A stretch of DNA of 42,259 nt from an uncultured Bacteroidota bacterium. Its GTDB lineage: Bacteria > Bacteroidota > Bacteroidia > AKYH767-A > 2013-40CM-41-45. Below, one piece after another: positions 35,341-42,259 of the stretch (the stretch's first letter is position 1; every line of letters starts with the position of its first letter). The stretch covers positions 1-42,259 of the forward strand of contig CALMQM010000067.1 of NCBI GenBank assembly GCA_937871435.1. Reading direction: 5' to 3'. The notes beneath the pieces are model-generated. The model was given only the letters and a program-made list of their open reading frames with translations. It had not been told where the DNA came from and did not search any database. Position numbers and translations under genes: made by a program.

Positions 35341-35916
35341 CTATACGGTTTCCAGATTCTCTACTTCCACTACCTCACCAGCTTTCATTGTTCCCAATTT
35401 TATTTGACCTATTCTTACTCTGAACAAACGAAGTGTAGGAAAGCCGGCGGCTGCAGTCATTTTTCTGACCTGTCTGTATTTCCCTTCCGTCAATGTAATA
35501 GAAATCCATGAAGTGGGACCATGTCGGTCATCTCTTATTTTTTTTGTACGTGGTGGAAAATCGGGATGTGGAGTCAGTCGAAAAACCCGGCATGGCAAGG
35601 TCTTATACCGAACATTTCGAATTCCAATTTCCACTCCATGCTGAAGTGATTTGATTGCTTCCTCTGTTATTTCGCCATCCACCTGTGCGTAATATTCCTT
35701 TTCAATATTCTTACTACGGAATTTTTCGCTCATCATTCCGTCTGTTGTCAGTAACAACAAACCCTCACTGTCTTCATCCAGTCTTCCAATGGCCATGACG
35801 CCTTCCGGAAAGTCATGTAATTCTCCCAACAGCTTCTTTTCTTTCAAATCACCTACGAACTGACTTAGGTATCCATATGGTTTATGGATAATAAAATGTC
35901 GGTGCATTTCGTTCAT
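35341..35916 (-). CDS. rRNA pseudouridine synthase, RluE-like
   Basis: 191-residue RsuA/RluE-type pseudouridine synthase without an S4 domain. The catalytic motif GRLDEDSEGLLLLT carries Asp47. IIHKPYGYLSQF near the start, the YYAQVDGEI strand and EGKYRQVRKMTAAAGFPTLRLFRVRIG near the end are all present. E. coli RluE modifies U2457 of 23S rRNA; the same target is inferred. The start is ATG at 35916; ATG at 35907 (fourth codon) also fits. It is a monocistronic gene between the kinase pair and yfiT. Confidence 0.9.
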   Translation of the reverse strand: MNEMHRHFIIHKPYGYLSQFVGDLKEKKLLGELHDFPEGVMAIGRLDEDSEGLLLLTTDGMMSEKFRSKNIEKEYYAQVDGEITEEAIKSLQHGVEIGIRNVRYKTLPCRVFRLTPHPDFPPRTKKIRDDRHGPTSWISITLTEGKYRQVRKMTAAAGFPTLRLFRVRIGQIKLGTMKAGEVVEVENLETV

Positions 35917-36006
35917 TAAAATTTGTCTGGAAATACTTATCCTGAAATTGAACGATCATTCAGATCTGTTCCGATTCAAAAGTATTTAGTCCTAAGTTTA
36001 ACATCT

Positions 36007-36555
36007 TCACTTTCCCCAACCATTTCTCTTTTTCAGAGAAATAATTTGAGCCAGGTGATGATCTCCATGCCAGGCATACATTGCGAGAAGTTGAAAAAGT
36101 GTGAATTCCGTCTTTGCTTCCGGATGAAATATTTTACGATCCCAGTCTTCATTCTTCAGGCTTCTTAGAAAGAACACCCACCGGAAGTGAAGCATTTTCA
36201 ATAAGTCAAGACTTAATTCCGGTGCTCCATGCATTCCATCTTCAGTTTGAGCCCATGCTTTTTCGTTGTAAGGTCGAATCGCAGGCAGAACTTCTGTCAT
36301 GCCTAATTTAAAACGGCAGTATGCATTCATGTGACTGTCCACGACATGATGCACAACCTGTCTTACTGTCCAGCCACCATCCCGGTAAGGAGTGTCCAGT
36401 TGTATATCAGATAAACCGTTCACTGCTTCACGGTACGCAAATGGAACATGATCAATCCGATGAATAAATTGTTTTACATCCTGAATTGAAGTCACAGTTG
36501 GTTTTATATATTTTCCAATCGGATACCTTAATTGATCGTCTAAATTGTCAGCCAT
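36007..36555 (-). CDS. YfiT/BstA-like bacillithiol S-transferase (DinB fold)
   Basis: 182-residue four-helix DinB-like protein. RYPIGKY and DGGWTVRQVVHHVVDSHMNAY at the front and AWHGDHHLAQI near the end give the three-His metal site of the YfiT family (around H69, H163 and H167). B. subtilis YfiT/BstA transfers bacillithiol to electrophiles, and several Bacteroidota make bacillithiol, so a detoxifying thiol transferase is the likely role. It has a good promoter of its own overlapping that of the divergent amidohydrolase. The gene ends 90 nt before rluE, with nothing notable between. Confidence 0.87.
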   Translation of the reverse strand: MADNLDDQLRYPIGKYIKPTVTSIQDVKQFIHRIDHVPFAYREAVNGLSDIQLDTPYRDGGWTVRQVVHHVVDSHMNAYCRFKLGMTEVLPAIRPYNEKAWAQTEDGMHGAPELSLDLLKMLHFRWVFFLRSLKNEDWDRKIFHPEAKTEFTLFQLLAMYAWHGDHHLAQIISLKKRNGWGK

Positions 36556-36566
36556 AAATGTTATAA

Positions 36567-36599
36567 TTTGGGAACATGCGAAGATATTGGTTTACTTTG
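36567..36599 (+). promoter_or_regulatory. Promoter of the amidohydrolase gene
   Basis: TTTG (36567-36570), 21 nt, then TTACTTTG (36592-36599). The -7 box fits TTTG but not the leading TA, so the match is moderate. It lies 27 nt ahead of the chosen ATG and covers the upstream ATG at 36576. Confidence 0.45.
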
Positions 36600-36609
36600 C
36601 AGTCACAAA
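36579..36609 (-). promoter_or_regulatory. Promoter of yfiT-like gene
   Basis: On the minus strand TTTG (36606-36609), exactly 19 nt, then TATCTTCG (36579-36586), one mismatch from TAnnTTTG. It overlaps the opposing amidohydrolase promoter over 21 nt. Confidence 0.6.
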
Positions 36610-36626
36610 ATCATATCTGTATTAAC

Positions 36627-38273
36627 ATGCAGCACAAACGCACCCTCACTTTTGTCATGCTTCTTGCAACTACTTTGTTAACCTCATGTAGCTGGACAAA
36701 AAAAGCAGATCTCGTATTACATAATGGGGTAATTTATACTGTCGATAATGGCTTCAATGTAGTTGAAGCTATGGCAGTTCGCAATGGAAAAATAATAGCA
36801 ATAGGACACAATGATGATATACTTCATGAATATCAGGCGACTGAAGTAGTGGATTTGAATGGCCAGGCAGTTTACCCTGGATTTATTGACGCACATTGCC
36901 ACTTTTTTGGCTATGCCAGCGATCTTGTAAAATGTGATTTGTACAATACCAAGTCTTTTGATGAAGTCTTAAACAAAGTAATTGACTATTCTAAAACGAA
37001 TACTTTCTCCTGGATACTCGGCCATGGATGGGATCAGAATGACTGGGAGCAAAAAGAGTTTCCAACTAAATCAAAACTCGACAGTCTATTTCCCAACACT
37101 CCGGTGTATCTGATGAGGATAGACGGGCATGCAGTATTGTGCAATCAAATAGCTCTTGATAAAGCCGGTATAACAGCGGCAACAAAAACTTCCGGAGGAG
37201 AAATATTACTTGTGAATGGCCAACCCAGTGGAATATTAATTGATAATGCAGTGGATTTGGTAAAATCAAAAATTCCTCCATTTGGAAATGACATGCATGA
37301 GAAAGCACTTATTCAGGCTCAACAGAATTGTTTTGCCGTTGGTCTGACAACCGTGGATGATGCAGGGCTCGGAAAAGATTCAATTCAACTGATTCATGAT
37401 ATGCAGAAGTCGGGTAAATTGAAAATACGTGTGTATGCAATGTTTTCTGATGAACAAAAAACGCGTGAACATTTCTTTCAGCACGGTCCTGTAAAAACTG
37501 AAAGGCTGACAGTAAGAGCGATTAAAGTATATGCCGATGGAGCATTGGGTTCAAGAGGTGCTTGTTTAAAAAAACCATACAGTGATCAACCGGGACATTA
37601 TGGTTTTCTTCTGAACAGTACAAAATACATGAAGGAAATTGCCGACGAAGCTCTGGAAAACGGATTTCAGGTTTGCACTCATGCTATTGGAGATTCCGCG
37701 GTGAGTGTAGTGATGAAAATTTATGCAGATCATTTGAATGGCGAAAATAACCGACGCTGGAGAATTGAGCATTGCCAGGTAGTCGATCCGAAGGATCACA
37801 ATTATTTCAGCGACTACAGCATCATCCCTTCAGTTCAACCAACGCATGCAACGAGCGATATGTACTGGGCAGAAGAACGGCTGGGAAAATCAAGGATCGC
37901 AAATGCCTACGCATACAAGGAGCTGAAAGACGAAGCGGGCAACTTGATTGTATTTGGAACAGATTTTCCTGTAGAAGACATCAATCCCATTTATACCTTT
38001 TATGCTGCGACTGAAAGGAAGGATTTACATGGCGAACCTTCCGGTGGATTCCAGCCAGAGAATAAGATGAAGAAAAAAGATGCCCTGAAAGCAATGACCA
38101 TTTGGGCAGCATATTCAAATTTTGAAGAGGAAGAAAAAGGAAGTCTGGAAGAAGGAAAAGTTGCCGACTTTGTTATCCTTGATCAGGATATAATGAAAGT
38201 AGACGGCGACAAAATTCCTAAAACATCTGTTGTGGCAACTTATGTGAACGGAGAAAAAGTCTATTCAAAATAA
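36627..38273 (+). CDS. Amidohydrolase lipoprotein (Amidohydro_3, YtcJ-like)
   Basis: 548-residue zinc or iron hydrolase anchored as a lipoprotein. The lipobox LLTSC places the lipidated Cys at residue 21. The metal site is visible as AHCHFFGY (His90 and His92), the KVYADGALGSRGA segment with the metal-bridging lysine, THAIGDSAV, EHCQ and GTDFPVEDINP. The family (Amidohydro_3) acts on N-acyl or N-formyl amides; the substrate is unknown. The frame extends to an ATG at 36576, but that start would lose the lipobox and lie in the promoter, so 36627 is chosen. It converges with the HMA gene with 25 nt between stops. Confidence 0.9.
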   Translation: MQHKRTLTFVMLLATTLLTSCSWTKKADLVLHNGVIYTVDNGFNVVEAMAVRNGKIIAIGHNDDILHEYQATEVVDLNGQAVYPGFIDAHCHFFGYASDLVKCDLYNTKSFDEVLNKVIDYSKTNTFSWILGHGWDQNDWEQKEFPTKSKLDSLFPNTPVYLMRIDGHAVLCNQIALDKAGITAATKTSGGEILLVNGQPSGILIDNAVDLVKSKIPPFGNDMHEKALIQAQQNCFAVGLTTVDDAGLGKDSIQLIHDMQKSGKLKIRVYAMFSDEQKTREHFFQHGPVKTERLTVRAIKVYADGALGSRGACLKKPYSDQPGHYGFLLNSTKYMKEIADEALENGFQVCTHAIGDSAVSVVMKIYADHLNGENNRRWRIEHCQVVDPKDHNYFSDYSIIPSVQPTHATSDMYWAEERLGKSRIANAYAYKELKDEAGNLIVFGTDFPVEDINPIYTFYAATERKDLHGEPSGGFQPENKMKKKDALKAMTIWAAYSNFEEEEKGSLEEGKVADFVILDQDIMKVDGDKIPKTSVVATYVNGEKVYSK

Positions 38274-38298
38274 GAACCACAACAGATATTCAATGATG

Positions 38299-38640
38299 TC
38301 AATGATGACCCTCCGGAGCTTTACAGCAATCCGGAAGTTTGTCGAAAGCTTTCGGATCCGCCTTCAATGAATCGGCATCATAGCCAATTTTTGTCAATGC
38401 AATTCTGATTTTGTCAGGAGTTGTTTTGGAAACTGTGTAAGTTACAGTCACCAATTTTGCATCAATATCCAGATGTACCGACTTCACCCCTTTTTCAAAC
38501 GACAAATCATGTTCAATAGTTTTTTTACACATATCACATAAACTTGAAGTATGAATTCTGATGGTATCTGTTTGCGCCATTAGAGTGTTTGTCGTTATCA
38601 AAAAGAAAGCAAGCAGCATTAATTTTTTTATCGTTTTCAT
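38299..38640 (-). CDS. Exported heavy-metal-associated (HMA) domain protein
   Basis: 113-residue protein. A signal peptide (MKTIKKLMLLAFFLITTNTLMAQ) precedes one HMA fold with the metal-binding CxxC at Cys35 and Cys38 (LCDMC), then SVHLDIDAKLVTVTY. The tail LPDCCKAPEGHH adds further Cys and His ligands. Such proteins bind Cu(I) or similar ions in the periplasm. The frame extends to 38709 but would overlap the receptor gene and hide the signal peptide, so the ATG at 38640 is chosen. It follows the TonB receptor by 40 nt and belongs to the same metal module. Confidence 0.88.
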   Translation of the reverse strand: MKTIKKLMLLAFFLITTNTLMAQTDTIRIHTSSLCDMCKKTIEHDLSFEKGVKSVHLDIDAKLVTVTYTVSKTTPDKIRIALTKIGYDADSLKADPKAFDKLPDCCKAPEGHH

Positions 38641-38680
38641 TTTTTTTCCTTTGGACGATGAATGATTTGATCTATTAATT

Positions 38681-40945
38681 TTATCGAATACTATAACGAA
38701 CTCCGGCATAAATTCTTCTCCCTTCTACCGGAGCATAAATATTGGTTGCATCGAAGGTGTTGGAAAACGGATTTTCCGGGTTAATAATCGGGTGCTCTTG
38801 TCTGTAATCAAGAAAATTTTCCGCCCCCGCATACACTTCAAATCTCTTGAAAACCTTGGTAGCCTGAAAATGCATCACAAAGAAATCCGGGCTGTATTCA
38901 GGAATATTTCCCTCATCAAGATCTGTGAATGTAGTTTCCAGTTTTTTCGGTCCGTCCCATACCAGGGTGTAATCAAACTTCCAATGTTCATTATTTGTAG
39001 CAAAAGAAATATTCAGTAATGCTTTTTCGCGAGAAGCCAATGGTTTTTGCTCCAGCTTTCCATTATAGGTTGATTTTACATCATCAAATTTATACGCCAG
39101 CCTGATCCCGAGATCTTCTATCAGTTCATAGTTCAACATTGCCTGGAAACTATTTGCATAGGAAATTCCTTTCAGGTTGTAGAATAAAATTTTCGAACTG
39201 TCGCTGTATGCATCCATCACCAATTGATTGATAAAATCTGTTCTGTAAAAATCAGTTGAGAAGGAACCTTCATGATGCGAAAGTTCAAATTTCCACGTAA
39301 AATTCAACCCATAATTCCATGCTCTCTCAGGAAGTATTTCTTCTGTGACAAACATTTCTTTCGAAGAGGCAAAACTACTAATGTTATCAGCATACAGATA
39401 AGGTAATCGAAAACTTCTTCCGGCACTTGCACGAACAAGGAAATTATCCGTGAAATTGTATTTTCCATGCAGACTGGGAGTAAATATCCAGTTGTAATCC
39501 TGATGATAGTCTTCTCTTAACCCCAGTACCAAACTCGTGCGGTCAACATGGTTGTAAGTATATTCAAAGAAAGCACCCGGCACAACTTCTTCTACCAGCG
39601 GAATGCTGCTGTAATTGTATTTCTGATCCAGTTTTTCATATCTGAATGCAACGCCTGTTTTGTACTGATGTTCTCGGCTCCAGAGTACATTCTGATAAAT
39701 ACTTTGAATGTATACAGTTTGTTGAGTCGCATCGTAGGCTTTCAGGCCAAAAGAGGAATTCATATTATGGTATGTGTATTCAACAATATTCCCAATACTC
39801 TTCATCGGAGTTTCAGGAAAAATAAATCCCAGCTTACCATATGCTTCCAGTCGTTGGGTTTCTATTGAAGTCCGGTAAGGATGCGAATGGGAGCCGGTAT
39901 TGACAATAGAATGTAACTGCCCTCCTTCTCTTTCATCGGCCAGAAATTTCACTCCTAACTGTGACTCCAGTTTTTTCCCGCTATGATAGTTCCAGCGATT
40001 GTACACATTCAGCTGCTTATTGTGCATGATATCGAGAAAACCATCCTTGTTACGGTCAATATCTTTGTCCATGTAATTTCCATGCACAAAAAGCATGGAG
40101 CTCCATTTCTCATTTATTTTTTGCTTGTAAAAGGTATTAACTTCAGCATTGCCATTTCCTTCACCAAAAATATTGAGATAAAATTTTGGAGTCGTTGTTT
40201 CTGCCGGCTTATGAAACTCAATATTGATCTGTCCTGTTGTCGATTCATATCCGTTCACAACCGAACCTGTACCTTTAGTTACCTGAATGGACTCCATCCA
40301 GGGACCGGGAATAAAACTCAATCCATAAATTGAGGCAATTCCCCTCATAGAAGGTATATTTTCTGTCATCAGCTGAGAATAAATTCCTGCAAGTCCCAGC
40401 AGCTGAATTTCTTTTGCACCGGTAATGGCATCCTTATATGAAACATTCACCGTCGGACTTGTTTCAAAAGCTTCAGACAAATTACAGCAGGCAGCTTTCA
40501 GCAATTCTTTGTGGGATATTTTCTCGACATTGATTGGGTTAATGGTAGAAACACCTACTCCTTCCTGCCTTGCAGCTACCTGAACTTCTTTCAGGTCCAG
40601 CACTTTTTCAAGTCGGATGTGCAGATCAGAATTGCTTTTTACTTCAAGTGTATCCGGTTTGTAGCCGACAAAACTCACAACTAATTTGGAGGGATACATA
40701 TCCGGACTTCTTAGTGTGAATTTTCCTTTTTCATCTGAACTGGTTCCATCCAGTGAAGGAAGCCAATAAATATTGGCACCTGTGATTGGAATTTCTTTTT
40801 GTGTGGCTTTATCATACTCCATGACAACCCCTTTCACAAGCGATTGTGCATACACATGATCTGACAAGAAATATGCGCAAGCTAATAGTAAAATGGAATA
40901 TCGTAGCAACGATAAGATCCGTATTGTTTTATAAATACAATTCAT
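38681..40945 (-). CDS. TonB-dependent receptor, likely copper/heavy-metal type
   Basis: 754-residue outer-membrane receptor. A signal peptide (~1-34, ends HVYAQ) is followed by a CarboxypepD-regulatory domain (~36-112, VKGVVMEYDKATQKEIPITGANIYW and DEKGKFTL). The plug domain (~130-240) contains LLKAACCNLSEAFETSPTVNVSY and SMRGIASIYGLSFIPGPWMESIQVTKGTGSVVNGYESTTGQIN, and the barrel ends in RIYAGVRYSIR. The Cys pair in the plug and the neighbouring HMA and HYC_CC_PP genes suggest uptake or handling of copper or a similar ion. TonB-driven transport is by family; the metal is inferred. Confidence 0.92.
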   Translation of the reverse strand: MNCIYKTIRILSLLRYSILLLACAYFLSDHVYAQSLVKGVVMEYDKATQKEIPITGANIYWLPSLDGTSSDEKGKFTLRSPDMYPSKLVVSFVGYKPDTLEVKSNSDLHIRLEKVLDLKEVQVAARQEGVGVSTINPINVEKISHKELLKAACCNLSEAFETSPTVNVSYKDAITGAKEIQLLGLAGIYSQLMTENIPSMRGIASIYGLSFIPGPWMESIQVTKGTGSVVNGYESTTGQINIEFHKPAETTTPKFYLNIFGEGNGNAEVNTFYKQKINEKWSSMLFVHGNYMDKDIDRNKDGFLDIMHNKQLNVYNRWNYHSGKKLESQLGVKFLADEREGGQLHSIVNTGSHSHPYRTSIETQRLEAYGKLGFIFPETPMKSIGNIVEYTYHNMNSSFGLKAYDATQQTVYIQSIYQNVLWSREHQYKTGVAFRYEKLDQKYNYSSIPLVEEVVPGAFFEYTYNHVDRTSLVLGLREDYHQDYNWIFTPSLHGKYNFTDNFLVRASAGRSFRLPYLYADNISSFASSKEMFVTEEILPERAWNYGLNFTWKFELSHHEGSFSTDFYRTDFINQLVMDAYSDSSKILFYNLKGISYANSFQAMLNYELIEDLGIRLAYKFDDVKSTYNGKLEQKPLASREKALLNISFATNNEHWKFDYTLVWDGPKKLETTFTDLDEGNIPEYSPDFFVMHFQATKVFKRFEVYAGAENFLDYRQEHPIINPENPFSNTFDATNIYAPVEGRRIYAGVRYSIR

Positions 40946-40976
40946 CTTTTTGATTTAGTTGATTAAATACACGCAT

Positions 40977-41010
40977 AAAAAATCCCAATTGCTCCGAAAA
41001 GAACAATGGG
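40977..41010 (-). terminator. Intrinsic terminator after the HYC_CC_PP gene
   Basis: Minus-strand CCCATTG pairs with CAATTGGG (one bulged base; plus-strand 41004-41010 and 40984-40991) and is followed by ATTTTTT. It lies 30 nt after the HYC_CC_PP stop and 32 nt before the receptor start, so it could attenuate and not fully end transcription. Confidence 0.6.
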
Positions 41011-41039
41011 TAGTTGACCTGAAGGTCATATGCATTCAA

Positions 41040-41453
41040 TCAAATCAAGAGGGAACCAATACTGTAAAGAAACTCAATTCCTCCACGCGAATCCGGAGGA
41101 GCTTTGTTTGTATAGATTTTGGTAAATGAATGTTGTGGTTTTGTAGAAGCCGAAAAAAGAACTAAAGGCAAACCAGTATCAGAATCTAAGTGCTGATATT
41201 TTAAAGTGTTTGAAACTACATCCAGTTTGTGATAAGAAATTGAAAGTTCGCAACATTTTGCCTTTAATGAGGAAGCCGGTTTTGAATGACAATTTTTATC
41301 GTGACTGGAACAACAGGATTTATTTTGAAACAGAGAAATCTGTTTTTTAGAACTAATGAAGCAGGTATGAACAGCAAGCACTACACCCGTTGAAGAAACG
41401 AGAATCGTAAGTGTAAGAAAAAACGCAAGAAAACGCCTGATTGAATTCTTCAT
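41040..41453 (-). CDS. HYC_CC_PP family protein
   Basis: 137-residue exported protein. A signal or anchor helix (RRFLAFFLTLTILVSSTGVVLA) is followed by VHTCF, a first CC (KSCCSSHDKNCHSK), a second CC (LKAKCCELSI) and APPDSRG. This is the H-x-C, CC and PP pattern that names the HYC_CC_PP family, found in Bacteroidota beside copper-related TonB receptors and HMA proteins. Cys and His richness suggests metal binding. Function is otherwise unknown. The gene leads the metal module and has a consensus -7 box just upstream. Confidence 0.85.
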   Translation of the reverse strand: MKNSIRRFLAFFLTLTILVSSTGVVLAVHTCFISSKKQISLFQNKSCCSSHDKNCHSKPASSLKAKCCELSISYHKLDVVSNTLKYQHLDSDTGLPLVLFSASTKPQHSFTKIYTNKAPPDSRGGIEFLYSIGSLLI

Positions 41454-41459
41454 TCTCTA

Positions 41460-41467
41460 CAAAGGTA
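41460..41467 (-). promoter_or_regulatory. -7 promoter element of the metal module
   Basis: Minus-strand TACCTTTG matches TAnnTTTG at every fixed position and lies 6 nt before the HYC_CC_PP ATG. No good -33 box was seen. Confidence 0.5.
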
Positions 41468-41504
41468 CATCATGAAATGGATTTTGGATGAAAATCCTGC
41501 CAGT

Positions 41505-42259
41505 TTATTGCAATATGACAGTTCCTTTCACAAAAATTCCATTTTTTCCAAGAATTCTAAAGTGATAAAGACCCGGATTAATTGATTTTGGAACTAAAAT
41601 AACATCTGCAGTCTGCGTAAGATGTACTTGCCAGACATCTCTGCCGAGATTATCCGAGAGAAAAAATTCTGAATCGTAATTGTATTGTGATCTTTTCAAA
41701 TGAAATCCCTGTTTACATTCAGCAGGATTTGGATAAACCACACCATCCGAAATATGCACTTCTGACAAGCCATCGCATATGTCAAAAGTAATCCTAAGTG
41801 TGTCCCCCGAAACGCAACCATTTGTATCAGTTACCAAAACGTAGAAATCAGCAGAATCCGGACCTGCATGTGGTGAAGTTGCCAGGAAAGTCTGATCAAA
41901 AGATCCATCCTGCCACAAATAATAATTGAAGCCCGGGCCGGCATCCAATAATATGCTTCCGGTATCGCAAACAGTTGTATCAGGTCCTAAGGAAATAAAT
42001 GGAAGCGGATTAATCACTACACCAACGGTATCCGAACTCTTCGGACATCCGTTCAAATCCAGCATGGAGAAAAAATAATTTCCGGGAGTACTAACCAGAA
42101 TATCCGGAATAGTATCGCCGGTTGACCATACGTATTGTGATCCATAAGGAGCCGTCAATTGCACTTGCCCACCAATGCAAAAACTCAGAGGGCCCGAAGC
42201 ATTTACATACACAGGATCAGCATCTACAATCAGAAAAATAATATCAGAAAACGCAACAC
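41505..42259 (-). CDS. T9SS type A cargo protein, 3' part
   Basis: The minus-strand frame stays open to the window edge, so the N-terminus is missing; 251 residues are visible. The left part holds Ig-like repeats typical of surface proteins (SFCIGGQVQLTAPYGSQYVWS, then SLGPDTTVCDTGSILLDAG and FYVLVTDTNGC). The last ~85 residues, from VVYPNPAEC to LYHFRILGKNGIFVKGTVIL, are a type A T9SS sorting domain. The protein should cross the outer membrane by T9SS; its function cannot be told from this fragment. It ends 51 nt before the HYC_CC_PP start on the same strand; no hairpin terminator was seen between them. Confidence 0.85.
   Translation of the reverse strand, partial: VAFSDIIFLIVDADPVYVNASGPLSFCIGGQVQLTAPYGSQYVWSTGDTIPDILVSTPGNYFFSMLDLNGCPKSSDTVGVVINPLPFISLGPDTTVCDTGSILLDAGPGFNYYLWQDGSFDQTFLATSPHAGPDSADFYVLVTDTNGCVSGDTLRITFDICDGLSEVHISDGVVYPNPAECKQGFHLKRSQYNYDSEFFLSDNLGRDVWQVHLTQTADVILVPKSINPGLYHFRILGKNGIFVKGTVILQ

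Noticed and set aside
36576-36626. Upstream ATG of the amidohydrolase giving a 565-aa protein
   Set aside because: It would lie within the promoter and push the lipobox Cys to residue 38, behind a polar stretch.

Overview
The window reads as a chromosomal segment of a Bacteroidota bacterium. Four lines of evidence agree. There are secreted proteins with type IX secretion system (T9SS) C-terminal signals of both type A and type B. There is a PorV/PorU-like pair. CarboxypepD-regulatory domains sit in front of a DUF5686 protein and a TonB-dependent receptor. Several promoters match the Bacteroidota -7 element TAnnTTTG, and Shine-Dalgarno sequences are not conspicuous. No rRNA, tRNA, CRISPR array, IS element or prophage was seen.

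Layout. (1) 1-6.7 kb: the 3' part of a giant SprB-repeat surface adhesin, ending in two PKD domains and a T9SS type B signal. (2) 6.9-14.9 kb: recQ on the minus strand, then a plus-strand run of kdsD, tatC, an AhpD-like protein, a DUF5686 outer-membrane protein and lptB, with a lipopolysaccharide and envelope theme. (3) 15.0-16.0 kb, minus: pssA-purS. (4) 16.3-22.5 kb, plus: a PorV2-like barrel followed by a 1698-aa PorU2-like C25 peptidase. (5) 22.5-26.1 kb, minus: yebC, an S41 processing protease, an unlisted 38-aa membrane peptide and a GNAT acetyltransferase. (6) 26.3-33.1 kb, minus: a tightly packed six-gene operon, in transcription order PqqD-like protein, ATP-grasp ligase, fold-III PLP decarboxylase, urea-transporter/M23 fusion, TPR-barrel protein and TPR lipid- or periplasm-facing protein. 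Directly upstream of it lies a LytS-type kinase and LytTR regulator pair. (7) 35.3-38.3 kb: rluE-like and yfiT-like genes (minus) and an amidohydrolase lipoprotein (plus). (8) 38.3-41.5 kb, minus: a HYC_CC_PP protein, a TonB-dependent receptor and a heavy-metal-associated (HMA) protein, likely a copper or heavy-metal module. (9) The right edge holds the 3' part of another T9SS cargo protein.

Most of the window is housekeeping and envelope biology. The most promising candidate for an undescribed system is region 6. A possible RiPP-type recognition protein, an amide-bond-forming enzyme and an amino-acid decarboxylase are translationally coupled to a channel-protease fusion and two exported TPR proteins, which suggests a small molecule is made and then handled at the envelope. 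The second striking item is the adhesin, whose repeats form an exact 912-nt higher-order period repeated four times.
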